Source: DSWT01 sp035373625 (GTDB lineage Bacteria; Chloroflexota; Anaerolineae; B4-G1; SLSP01). From it: 64,000 nucleotides of DNA. Position numbers and translations under genes: made by a program. The stretch is from contig DAOSNS010000004.1 of the NCBI GenBank assembly GCA_035373625.1, forward strand, positions 104,058-168,057, read 5' to 3'. The notes under the pieces are model-generated. The model was not told the DNA's origin. It did not search any database and saw only the letters and a program-made list of their open reading frames with translations. Below, in pieces: positions 23,639 to 32,010 of the stretch (position 1 is the stretch's first letter; each line of letters begins with the position of its first letter).

Positions 23639-24736
23639 TCATCGCTGAAACAAGAGTATATACTCATGCTTGAAGATGTAAAATCCGCCGACAAGCGCGC
23701 GGTAGCGCCATAGCTCCTTCTGCTCGCGTTTGGCCCGCGTCTCATCGAAGTTCTTGACAATGATACTTTTAAGCGTGTATCCCTGCGCTTGCACTGCCTG
23801 CATCAGGTAGAAGCCGAGCGGAATCCACTCGCCCTGCACGTATTTGTCGCCGATCACGATGACAAGATAACGGTGGCGTTCAAGGAAGGGCGTGACGCGC
23901 CGCACAACCTCCGCGAACTGCGTCACAAAGGCATCTACCGACGCCGCATTTGAAAGGTCGCGGGCGTCGTCGCTGAAGCGGATGATGTCGTGGTATGGCG
24001 GATGCATCAGGATAAGCTGTACCTGCGTGATCCCATGCGCGGCCAGCATCTGGGCATAGTCCGCGGTACGGCTGTCGCCCTCCACCACATCGGCGACGAC
24101 GTGGTACGGGTTTTCCGCCTGCGCCACGATCTCGCGGGTGCGCGCTGCGATGTCAGGGTTCAGCTCTATGCCGATGCCGTTGCGCCCCAAGCGCAGACAT
24201 TCCAACAGTGTCGTCCCGCTGCCGACAAAGGTATCCAGCACCCAATCGCCTCGTCGGGTATAGCGCAGCATCATCTGGTGCGGAATCTGCGGGATGAAAT
24301 TGCCCCAGTACCAGGCTTTGTGGGCGCCGGAATTGTCGCGCCGCTCCATCACCCACAGGCTGTCGGTGATGATTTCGTCGTACTCCTTCCAGCGGTTGAG
24401 GTTGATGTCGTTGATTTTGCCCGTGCGGACCTCGACGGCGGCTTTGCGAAGACGCGCGATGTAATAGTGGGTACGCTGCAATGTATGGGTGGCGAGGATT
24501 TGATCCAGATCGGCCAGCAAGCTACTGCGACGGAAAACGACGTTCGTTTCTGCGTCTGGCGCAGCATCCCCCATGCGACCGGGACGCCACGCCGCAACCC
24601 GGGCGCGCAAGGCAGAGACCTGCGCACGTATCGCCTCGAGATCGTCGCTTTTCAGACAGGCATCCAGCAATTCGAGCAGCCCGTCGCGTTCCAGAATGAT
24701 ATTGATGTCTTCGTTAAGATTGTTGATGGCCATCAA
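23639..24736 (-). CDS. DNA methyltransferase of a type II restriction-modification pair (N6-adenine or N4-cytosine)
   Basis: The 365-residue protein has a 130-residue N-terminal extension, then a motif X-like WGNFIPQIPHQM, the S-adenosylmethionine-binding motif I VLDTFVGSGTTLLEC, and motif IV reading LILMHPPYHD, where most amino-methyltransferases have (D/N/S)PPY. Motif I precedes motif IV. The His at the first position of the PPY motif is unusual. The gene follows 93 bp after a same-strand gene with a PD-(D/E)xK motif, which suggests a restriction-modification system. Target sequence unknown. Confidence 0.85.
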   Translation of the reverse strand: MMAINNLNEDINIILERDGLLELLDACLKSDDLEAIRAQVSALRARVAAWRPGRMGDAAPDAETNVVFRRSSLLADLDQILATHTLQRTHYYIARLRKAAVEVRTGKINDINLNRWKEYDEIITDSLWVMERRDNSGAHKAWYWGNFIPQIPHQMMLRYTRRGDWVLDTFVGSGTTLLECLRLGRNGIGIELNPDIAARTREIVAQAENPYHVVADVVEGDSRTADYAQMLAAHGITQVQLILMHPPYHDIIRFSDDARDLSNAASVDAFVTQFAEVVRRVTPFLERHRYLVIVIGDKYVQGEWIPLGFYLMQAVQAQGYTLKSIIVKNFDETRAKREQKELWRYRALVGGFYIFKHEYILLFQR

Positions 24737-24829
24737 AACACTGCCAGATCAATGCTTACGGTGGATCGCTCCGCCGTGTCATGGCTGCACAGGATTATGA
24801 TCCTGCGCGGCACGTTATTGGGATAAGTT

Positions 24830-25480
24830 TCAGCACCGAATCGCCCAGATAATATCGGAGAGTGTCTCCTGTCCCGGTACGAATGTGAAGCGGTGCAGAC
24901 GCGCGACGTCGAACGTCGCCACGTAATCACGCAGGATGCCGCCAAGCCATGTCAACTCGGCCTTGAGCTTCCAATGCGCGCCATCGGCCGCATACAGGAC
25001 CAGGAACAGGCGGTTGGCGTAATGCCGGCGCTGTTCCCGGCTCTGCTCGCGGTACAGCCACTCAATAAGCTCCGCCGGATGGTTGACCGCGTAGGTGAGG
25101 TCGTGAGCAAAGCCACGGGGGAACACCGAGGTTTTATGATCGAAGCGCACACCGTAGAGCGTGAAATCCACCAGACGGTCGCGCCGATTCTCTGCCGGCG
25201 TCACACCGTCCAACGCCGCGAGAATCTCTTCCACCGCCCGCGCCGACCAGAAATTGTACCAGCGGTTGAGCGCGTAATCGAAGAGCGCATCACGCTCCGG
25301 CGCCGCTTCGAAGCGACGCTTCAGCTCCGCCAACAACGGCTCGAAGGACGGTTCATCGTAAACAAAGCGTGTCTGGGCGTCGAACAGGTCGTTCTGCACC
25401 CGTCCCCAGCGATAGGGGTAGGCCCAGCGTTTTTTCAGCTCGCGCTCACGGGCTTGCAAGGTTAAAGGTGTAACCGTCAT
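24830..25480 (-). CDS. Probable type II restriction endonuclease (PD-(D/E)xK)
   Basis: The 216-residue protein matches no family I can name. It holds VDFTLYGVRFDHKTSVFPRGF near residues 110-130, which fits the core of PD-(D/E)xK nucleases: an Asp on one strand, then D-H-K on the next, followed by the common TSxFP. A helical N-terminus (WAYPYRWGR, DALFDYALNRWYNFWSARAVE) and a mixed C-terminus complete it. The adjacent methyltransferase on the same strand supports the call. ATG 25480 lies at the predicted transcript start, so the mRNA may be leaderless. Confidence 0.65.
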   Translation of the reverse strand: MTVTPLTLQARERELKKRWAYPYRWGRVQNDLFDAQTRFVYDEPSFEPLLAELKRRFEAAPERDALFDYALNRWYNFWSARAVEEILAALDGVTPAENRRDRLVDFTLYGVRFDHKTSVFPRGFAHDLTYAVNHPAELIEWLYREQSREQRRHYANRLFLVLYAADGAHWKLKAELTWLGGILRDYVATFDVARLHRFTFVPGQETLSDIIWAIRC

Positions 25481-25487
25481 AGGGTGA

Positions 25488-25515
25488 TTTATAACCCGAA
25501 TGAATCCTAAGTCAA
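25488..25515 (-). promoter_or_regulatory. Promoter of the restriction-modification operon (probably leaderless)
   Basis: On the minus strand TTGACT (25515-25510) and TATAAA (25493-25488), spacer 16 bp. The -10 is only 7 bp from the ATG at 25480, so transcription would begin at or next to the start codon. No good Shine-Dalgarno is visible. Confidence 0.6.
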
Positions 25516-25579
25516 ACCTGATAGACAAATTCCCGGAACGGGGTACACTCATTTCTATATCTGAACGGGAGGTTCACCT

Positions 25580-27541
25580 ATGACAATCCAACAGGCCCCT
25601 TACGGAGCATGGAAATCTCCGATTACATCTGATTTGATCGTCTCGCAATCCATCAGTTTGGGCGAAGGCATGTTTGACGGCGACGATATATACTGGCTGG
25701 AAGGCCGCCCGGCCGAAGCCGGCCGTTATGTCATCGTCAAACGCACGCCCGATGGCACAACCATCGAGGTCAACCCGGCGCCGTTCAATGCGCGCACCCG
25801 CGTCCACGAGTACGGCGGCGGTGCCGTCGTGGCGAATCACGGCAGCGTGATTTTCAGCCATTTCAGCGATCAGCGGTTGTATCGCGTTGCGCCGGGGCAG
25901 GCGCCGGAGGCGATCACGCCGGAAGCGCCCCTGCGCTACGCCGATTGCGTCGTTGACCCGGCACACAATCGCCTGATCTGCGTGCGCGAGGATCACGGTG
26001 AGGCAGCGCTCGCCGAACATGGTGAGGCGGTGAACACCATCGCCGCCATTGCGCTCGACGGCAGCGGCGACCAGAAGGTGCTAGTCTCCGGCAATGACTT
26101 CTACGCCACGCCGCGCCTCAGCCCTGATGGACACACGCTCGCGTGGCTCACCTGGCGGCATCCCAACATGCCGTGGGATGGGACGGAGCTGTGGATTGCC
26201 GAGATGCAGTCCGATGGCACGCTGGCCAATCCCGCCCTGGTCGCCGGAGGTGAGCATGAGTCCATCTTCCAACCCGCATGGTCGCCCGACGGCACGCTCT
26301 ACTTTGTATCGGACCGTACCGGCTGGTGGAACCTGTATCGGCTGGAACAAGACGGCGTAGAACCGCTTGTGCCTATGGAGGCCGAGTTCGGAGTGCCGCA
26401 GTGGGTCTTCGGCCTCTCTACCTACGCCTTTGAATCTGCCGGGCGCATAATCTGCAAGTATACAAAAGACGGCATGGATCATCTGGCAAGTCTGGATACC
26501 CGCAGTAAAGCCTTCCGCCCGCTGCAAACGCCCTACACCAGCCTCGGCAACATCCAGGCGGCGCCGGGGAAAGTGTTGTTTCGCGGCGCATCCCCAACCC
26601 ACCCGGCCTCACTGGTGCTGCTCGACCTCACAACGGGAGCGCACATCGTTCTCAAGCGTGCCACCGCCATCGAGATTGATCCCGGCTATCTCGCCATGCC
26701 ACAGGCCATCGAATTCCCCACAACCGGCGGATTGACGGCATACGGCATCTTCTATCCGCCGCACAACAAGGACTATGTCGCACCGGTAGGTGAGAAACCG
26801 CCGTTGTTGGTCCTCAGCCACGGCGGGCCAACGGGTGCGACATCCAGTGCATTCAGCCTGAGTATTCAGTACTGGACCAGCCGCGGCTTTGCGGTCCTCG
26901 ATGTGAACTACGGCGGCAGCACCGGTTACGGACGCGCCTACCGTGAACGGCTCAACGGCCAATGGGGCGTGGTGGACGTGGACGACTGCGTCAACGGCGC
27001 GCGCTATCTCGCAGCGCAAGGGCTGGTGGATCCGGCGCGGCTGGCGATTCGCGGAGGCAGCGCGGGGGGCTACACCACACTCTGCGCCCTGACGTTCCAC
27101 GATGTATTCCACGCCGGCGCGAGTCACTACGGCATCGGCGATCTCGAAGCCCTGGCGACGGATACGCACAAATTCGAGTCACGCTATCTGGATCGGCTTA
27201 TCGGACCGTACCCGGAACGCCGCGATCTGTATGTGGCGCGCTCGCCCATTCATCACGTCGCCAACCTCAAGTGCCCGGTGATCTTTTTCCAGGGGTTGGA
27301 CGACAAAGTCGTGCCGCCGGCGCAAGCCGAGATGATGGTGGCGGCGCTGCGCGCCAAAGGCATCCCCGTGGCATACCTGCCTTTCGAGGGCGAACAACAC
27401 GGTTTCCGCCGCGCCGAGAACATCAAACGTGCCCTGGACGCCGAATTGTATTTCTACGGGCGCATCTTCGGCTTTGAGCTGGCAGACCCGGTTGAGCCAG
27501 TTGAAATCGAGAATCTATTGCCAACGGATGAAACGGATTAG
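25580..27541 (+). CDS. S9-family prolyl oligopeptidase / acyl-peptidase
   Basis: The 653-residue protein has an N-terminal beta-propeller (SPDGHTLAWLTWR, WSPDGTLYFVSDRTGWWNLY) and a C-terminal alpha/beta hydrolase. The nucleophile is Ser494 in RGGSAGGY, the acid is Asp574 or 575 in GLDDKVVPP, and the base is His607 in EQHGF. No signal peptide, so probably cytosolic; it cleaves short peptides. GGGAGG precedes ATG 25580. The last residues (LPTDETD) are encoded by a copy of the dispersed aacggatt repeat, which also supplies the stop. Confidence 0.9.
   Translation: MTIQQAPYGAWKSPITSDLIVSQSISLGEGMFDGDDIYWLEGRPAEAGRYVIVKRTPDGTTIEVNPAPFNARTRVHEYGGGAVVANHGSVIFSHFSDQRLYRVAPGQAPEAITPEAPLRYADCVVDPAHNRLICVREDHGEAALAEHGEAVNTIAAIALDGSGDQKVLVSGNDFYATPRLSPDGHTLAWLTWRHPNMPWDGTELWIAEMQSDGTLANPALVAGGEHESIFQPAWSPDGTLYFVSDRTGWWNLYRLEQDGVEPLVPMEAEFGVPQWVFGLSTYAFESAGRIICKYTKDGMDHLASLDTRSKAFRPLQTPYTSLGNIQAAPGKVLFRGASPTHPASLVLLDLTTGAHIVLKRATAIEIDPGYLAMPQAIEFPTTGGLTAYGIFYPPHNKDYVAPVGEKPPLLVLSHGGPTGATSSAFSLSIQYWTSRGFAVLDVNYGGSTGYGRAYRERLNGQWGVVDVDDCVNGARYLAAQGLVDPARLAIRGGSAGGYTTLCALTFHDVFHAGASHYGIGDLEALATDTHKFESRYLDRLIGPYPERRDLYVARSPIHHVANLKCPVIFFQGLDDKVVPPAQAEMMVAALRAKGIPVAYLPFEGEQHGFRRAENIKRALDAELYFYGRIFGFELADPVEPVEIENLLPTDETD
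27521..27540. repeat. Dispersed repeat forming the peptidase C-terminus
   Basis: gccaacggatgaaacggatt matches the copy at 458-480 closely and lies in frame at the end of the S9 peptidase gene. Confidence 0.6.
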
Positions 27542-27607
27542 CCGTTTTGACCGCAGACTATACGCATCAAAGACTAGCAAACTACCCGACTATCCGACTC
27601 TTTTCAT

Positions 27608-27635
27608 TTGACCCTATACGGAGTATGATTAAAAT
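27608..27635 (+). promoter_or_regulatory. Promoter of prs
   Basis: TTGACC at 27608-27613 and TAAAAT at 27630-27635, spacer 16 bp. The leader of about 120 nt contains a CTGCGG/CCGCAG hairpin near 27681-27698; no known riboswitch is recognised. Confidence 0.55.
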
Positions 27636-27761
27636 AGAGTTAGGGTATCCTCAACATACCTTTCAGGCGAGCCAACGTTATGCTGCGGGGTCCACCGCAG
27701 AACCGGGCAGCCTGAAGTCGCTGAAGCCCGACATTCAAAGAGGAATCAGGAGGAGTGGAAT

Positions 27762-28781
27762 TTGACAGAGGAATACGGAAATCAGGAGAGATCGGCGTTG
27801 CCAGACCGCACGGTCGCGGCGACGCTAGAGGGGACACTCGTTTTCAGCGGCCTCGCGCACCCACAACTGGCCTCCAACATCGCCCATTACCTGGGATTGG
27901 AAGTCAGCCCTTCCATCAGTCGCAAATTTTCTAACGACAACTATTTCGTGCACCTGGGCGTCAGCGTGCGCTCGAAGCAGGTTTTCATCGTCCAGCCGCT
28001 CTCGCCGCCGTGCAGCGACAATCTGGTGGAATTGCTGCTTATGTTGGATGTGGCCCGTACTGCCGGGGCTGCCGGCGTCCATGCGGTGATTCCTTACTAC
28101 TCGTATGCGCGTTCCGACAAGAAAGACGCGCCGCGCATCTCCATCGCCGGGCGGCTGATCGCCGACCTGTTGGTGACGGCAGGCGCCACCCACGTGATCA
28201 CGATGACGTTACATTCGCCGCAAGTTCACGGTTTTTTCCGTGTGCCTACCGACCATCTCACGGCGCACTCGGTCTTTGTTGAACATCTGCGGACGAAAGA
28301 CTTGAGCAACAGCGTGATCGTCGCTCCCGACATCGGGCACGCCAAGCGCGCCACCAAGCTCGCGCGCGCGTTGAAATTGCCGGTCGCCGCCGGCGAGAAA
28401 CAGCGGCTCACCGATGACTCCGTCGCCATCACCGGTATGATGGGTGACGTGTGGGGCAAAGATGTGATCCTGTTGGACGACGAAATCGCCACCGCAGGCA
28501 CGATCATCGAGACGATCAAATATCTCAGGACATGCAATGTCCGCAAGTTCACCGTGATCGGAACGCACGGCCTGTTCACCGGCCCCGCCGTCGAGCGGCT
28601 CAACGATATCGAGGAGATTGACGAAATCATCGTCACCGACACCGTGCCGTTGAAGGAAAATCAGCGTCCCCGGCGGCTGAAAGTGCTCTCGGTCGGCGCG
28701 ATCTTCGGTGAGGTCATCCGCCGCAACGTCAAGGGAGAATCGGTCGGGTCGTTGTTCGAGTTCTGGTCACTCCCGGACTGA
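27762..28781 (+). CDS. prs: Ribose-phosphate pyrophosphokinase
   Basis: The 339-residue protein makes PRPP from ribose-5-phosphate and ATP. It has the flexible-loop and ATP-site residues (RKFSNDNYFVHLGVSVRSKQVFIVQP region), the YYSYARSDKKD segment, DIGHAKRATKLA, and the PRPP-binding LLDDEIATAGTI. The start is a TTG at 27762 with AGGAGG 8 nt upstream; no ATG is suitably placed. The N-terminus is about 20 residues longer than common. PRPP feeds the nucleotide salvage and NAD genes also present in this window. A YbjN-like gene follows 14 bp later. Confidence 0.92.
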   Translation: MTEEYGNQERSALPDRTVAATLEGTLVFSGLAHPQLASNIAHYLGLEVSPSISRKFSNDNYFVHLGVSVRSKQVFIVQPLSPPCSDNLVELLLMLDVARTAGAAGVHAVIPYYSYARSDKKDAPRISIAGRLIADLLVTAGATHVITMTLHSPQVHGFFRVPTDHLTAHSVFVEHLRTKDLSNSVIVAPDIGHAKRATKLARALKLPVAAGEKQRLTDDSVAITGMMGDVWGKDVILLDDEIATAGTIIETIKYLRTCNVRKFTVIGTHGLFTGPAVERLNDIEEIDEIIVTDTVPLKENQRPRRLKVLSVGAIFGEVIRRNVKGESVGSLFEFWSLPD

Positions 28782-28795
28782 TTAAGGAGAAAAGC

Positions 28796-29332
28796 ATGAT
28801 AGATGCCGCAGCGCCCAACAGTTATGACGACGATCCCCAGGCCCCAGAGGAACTGGAACACCTCAACGGGTGGCGCGCCTTTGCCACGCTCAGCCAGTTT
28901 CTCAAAGACGACGGCTGGTATCCGCAGCAGCTCGAAAAAAAGACGATCCACAGGGTCTACTTTGCCGGTGAAAATGGGGAACTGCGCTGCTATGCGCAAA
29001 TTCGCGTGGACCTGGAACAATTCCTTTTCTACGTGATCGCGCCCGTCAAAGCGCCGGAACATGTGCGCCCGCTGGTCGCCGAGTACATCACCCGCGCCAA
29101 TTACGGCCTGCGCATCGGCAACTTCGAGATGGACTACAGCGATGGTGAAGTCCGCTACAAGAGCAGCCTTGACTTCGAGGGGGAAACTCTGACCCCCGCA
29201 CTCATCAAAAACGCGATGTATCCGGCCGTCCACACGATGGATTTTTACCTGCCCGGCCTGCTCAGCGTGATGTATGGGAACAAAACCCCCGTCGAGGCCA
29301 TCCGCGAGATCGAGGGGGAACCTGCGCAATGA
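28796..29332 (+). CDS. YbjN-domain protein
   Basis: The 178-residue protein shows the YbjN/secretion-chaperone-like alpha-beta pattern: an initial helix (FATLSQFLKDDGWYPQQ), strands in YAQIRVDLEQFLFYVIAPV, then the helix VRPLVAEYITRANYGLRIGNFEMDYSDGE, which is the best family match. The molecular function is unknown. It lies between prs and xth with a 4-nt ATGA overlap into xth, so it is cotranscribed and probably translationally coupled to it. Confidence 0.75.
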   Translation: MIDAAAPNSYDDDPQAPEELEHLNGWRAFATLSQFLKDDGWYPQQLEKKTIHRVYFAGENGELRCYAQIRVDLEQFLFYVIAPVKAPEHVRPLVAEYITRANYGLRIGNFEMDYSDGEVRYKSSLDFEGETLTPALIKNAMYPAVHTMDFYLPGLLSVMYGNKTPVEAIREIEGEPAQ

Positions 29333-30114
29333 GCACCTTCAAAATTGCGACGTTCAACGCTAATTCCATCCGCTCGCGGCTGGAACAAATCCTCGCCTGG
29401 CTTGACCGCGAGGCGCCGGATGTGCTCTGCATCCAGGAGACGAAGGTGCAGGATCAAGATTTTCCGGCACAGCCGATCATGGAGGCCGGCTATCACGTCA
29501 TCTTCCGGGGGCAGAAAGCCTACGCGGGGGTCGCCATCATCAGCCGGGAAACGCCACAGGACGTCGCCGCCGGGCTAGACGACGGTGAGGAAGCCGATGA
29601 ACCGCGATTGTTGCGTGCCGTCTATCACGGCATCGCGGTCGTGAATACCTACGTTCCGCAGGGACGCGAGCCGGAATCGGAGCACTTTCAGTACAAGTTG
29701 CGCTGGCTGAAGCGGTTGCGGGCGTTCTTCGAGCGCCATTACACGCCCAATGATCTGCTGGTGTGGGTCGGCGATCTCAACGTCGCGCCGGAGGACATTG
29801 ACGTGTACGATCCGAAGGGGCTGCGTTATCACGTGGACTTCCACCCCGAGGCGCAGGCGGCGCTGGAATACGTGCGACAATGGGGCTTCGTGGATGTGTT
29901 CCGCAAACACCACCCCAACGAACCGGGGCAGTTCAGCTACTTCGACTACCGCACCCGCAACGCCATCGAGCGCGGGATCGGATGGCGCGTTGATCATATC
30001 TGGGCTACCGCGCCGCTCGCCGCCAGGTCCACTCGCGCGTGGATTGACGTGGAGGCACGCAAGGCGGAACGACCGTCGGATCACGTCCCCCTCGTCGCCG
30101 AATTCATCTTGTAG
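29329..30114 (+). CDS. xth: Exodeoxyribonuclease III
   Basis: The 261-residue protein is a complete AP endonuclease/exonuclease III: IATFNANSIRSRL, the metal Glu in CIQETKVQD, YVPQGRE, the catalytic GDLNVAP, RVDHIW and the terminal SDHVPLVAEF. It repairs abasic sites and damaged 3' ends in DNA. The start overlaps the YbjN gene stop by 4 nt. It ends against a convergent cyclase gene with a 1-nt gap. Confidence 0.93.
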   Translation: MSTFKIATFNANSIRSRLEQILAWLDREAPDVLCIQETKVQDQDFPAQPIMEAGYHVIFRGQKAYAGVAIISRETPQDVAAGLDDGEEADEPRLLRAVYHGIAVVNTYVPQGREPESEHFQYKLRWLKRLRAFFERHYTPNDLLVWVGDLNVAPEDIDVYDPKGLRYHVDFHPEAQAALEYVRQWGFVDVFRKHHPNEPGQFSYFDYRTRNAIERGIGWRVDHIWATAPLAARSTRAWIDVEARKAERPSDHVPLVAEFIL

Positions 30115-30115
30115 T

Positions 30116-31984
30116 CTACCGCAACCCCAAAACCTCGAAGACCAGGTCCGGTTCGCTGTGCCCTTTCATCTGCACATAGCCCAATTCCCGCACCCGCACG
30201 TGCGAGCAGACTCGATCATAAGCCGTGGTGTTGAGGAGAATTTGCAGCGGTGCGGCATGGCTCTGCAGGCGGAAGGCCAGACTCACGCAGTCGCCGATGG
30301 CGGTGTAGTTCTTGATGGCGTGCGACCCGATGCTGCCGACGACTGCCGGACCGGTGGTGATGCCGATACCAAAAGCCAGGCGATCCTCCGGCGGCAGTTG
30401 GGCATGGATTTCACGAAGCGCCTCACGAATCTTCAGGGCAGATTTCACAGCCCGCAATGTATGATCGGCCTGCGATAACGGCGCATTGAAAAGCGCCATC
30501 ACCCCATCGCCAAAGAATTTGTCCAGCGTGCCCTCTTCGGAGAGAATGGCTTCCGAGGCCAGCGTTAGATAGCGGTTCAATACTTCTACGGTCACTTCCG
30601 GTTCGAGCTTCTCACTAAACGCGGTAAAGCCACGGATGTCGGCAAACAGCGTCGTCACCTCACGCCGCGCGCCTCCCAGACGGACACTTTCGGGGTCGGA
30701 GAGCAGTTGTTCGACGACATGCGGCACCACGTACTGTTCAAACGTCTGACGGATGCGCCGGGCCTGCGCCTCCAACTGACGCCGCTCGGTCAAATCATCT
30801 ACGACGATGGCGATGCCGTTGGTCGTTTCCCGATTATCTTTCAAGGGGCTGAGGTTCAAGCGCAGGACGACCGGGCCACGTTTGGGCAATACCGGCGTCA
30901 TCTCATATTCCACCAGCGACTCCTCTTTGCTTTTGACAATGGCCATCAGCGGCGCGATTTTAGCGCCCAGTTCCGATAACGCCTCGACATACGGACGTCC
31001 CAGAGCCGCAGCCGATGGAATTCCCAGGATACGCTCGGCGGCGCGATTCATCAATGTGATCGAACCCTGTACATCGGTCGTGATCACACCACTGGCGATG
31101 CTGGCAAAGATGTTGTCCATGTAGTTTTTCATCTCGGCGATGGCATCGCGTTGATTTCTGACATCGGCAAACAGACGCGCGTTTTCCATAGCGATGGCCG
31201 CCTGCGAGGCCAGGGCAGCAAGCAATTTTTCATCATCTGCCGTAAAAACAGGCTGCCCGGCACCGCGTCCCAACAGCACGAATCCCAGAACCTGTTCCCG
31301 CCCCTTGAGAGGTGCTTCCAGAATCGAGGCAATTGACCGGAAGGAAGCGTCCAACTGGCCGCTCGTCCAGATGTACGGCTCGTTCGAGGTCAAAGCCTCT
31401 TGCAATAACAGGGCGTGTGATGCCTCATACAACAAACCTCCGAAGTCTTTATCGCCCAAGCTGCTCCGCATGGTCAAACGCCCGGCCTCATCAAGCAGCA
31501 AAATGATGCCGCCCTGGACTTGAATGATGCGCGCAGCCTCGGCAATGATTAGGTCGGGGATTTCGTCGGGGTCCAACGAGGCGCTGATCGTCCGCCCGAT
31601 GTTGTAGAGCAGGTTGATCTCGCGGTAACGTTCCAGCGTCTCCTGCGCCAGCGCGCGGCCTTCCAGCGCCCGCTCCGCAATCAAAGTGAGGCTATGATGC
31701 AGGAATTGCAGCCCCGGCTCCACAGCAGCCTTGTCCCGTTCCCCGCACCGGGCCACTACGGCACCGAGTTCAATGTCACCGACCGTCAAGGGCAATATGG
31801 ACTCCCAGGGGCCAGAAACGGATGGAGAGGGCGTAGCGTCGGAAGCACCATGGGCTTCGACCACCGTACTGCCATCCACATCCACAAGGGCAACCGTCAC
31901 ATCCGGCACCGTTCTGGCAAAACGTTCCAGGTGTTCGGCTAGCACCCGTCGGCTCAACAAACGGCGCATTGATATTTGTTGCAT
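30116..31984 (-). CDS. GAF-PAS-class III cyclase with an altered catalytic Asn
   Basis: The 622-residue soluble protein has an N-terminal sensor-like region, a GAF domain (about 140-300), a PAS domain (about 310-430) and a class III cyclase domain (about 445-622). LFADIRGFTAFSE and DKFFGDGVMALFNAP supply both metal Asp residues and the Lys. The last motif reads YTAIGDCVSLAFRLQ: the Arg is kept, but the transition-state Asn of about GDxVNLAxRL is Ser. Activity may be weak or absent. ATG 31984 follows GGAGGG. It lies 26 nt after the large histidine kinase gene, so the cluster is one operon. Confidence 0.86.
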   Translation of the reverse strand: MQQISMRRLLSRRVLAEHLERFARTVPDVTVALVDVDGSTVVEAHGASDATPSPSVSGPWESILPLTVGDIELGAVVARCGERDKAAVEPGLQFLHHSLTLIAERALEGRALAQETLERYREINLLYNIGRTISASLDPDEIPDLIIAEAARIIQVQGGIILLLDEAGRLTMRSSLGDKDFGGLLYEASHALLLQEALTSNEPYIWTSGQLDASFRSIASILEAPLKGREQVLGFVLLGRGAGQPVFTADDEKLLAALASQAAIAMENARLFADVRNQRDAIAEMKNYMDNIFASIASGVITTDVQGSITLMNRAAERILGIPSAAALGRPYVEALSELGAKIAPLMAIVKSKEESLVEYEMTPVLPKRGPVVLRLNLSPLKDNRETTNGIAIVVDDLTERRQLEAQARRIRQTFEQYVVPHVVEQLLSDPESVRLGGARREVTTLFADIRGFTAFSEKLEPEVTVEVLNRYLTLASEAILSEEGTLDKFFGDGVMALFNAPLSQADHTLRAVKSALKIREALREIHAQLPPEDRLAFGIGITTGPAVVGSIGSHAIKNYTAIGDCVSLAFRLQSHAAPLQILLNTTAYDRVCSHVRVRELGYVQMKGHSEPDLVFEVLGLR

Positions 31985-32010
31985 CTTGTCACCCTCCACA
32001 CACAATACAT

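Noticed and set aside
27636..27761. PRPP/ppGpp (ykkC-type) riboswitch before prs
   Set aside because: Only a simple CTGCGG/CCGCAG hairpin and general pairing are visible, without the conserved blocks I would expect.
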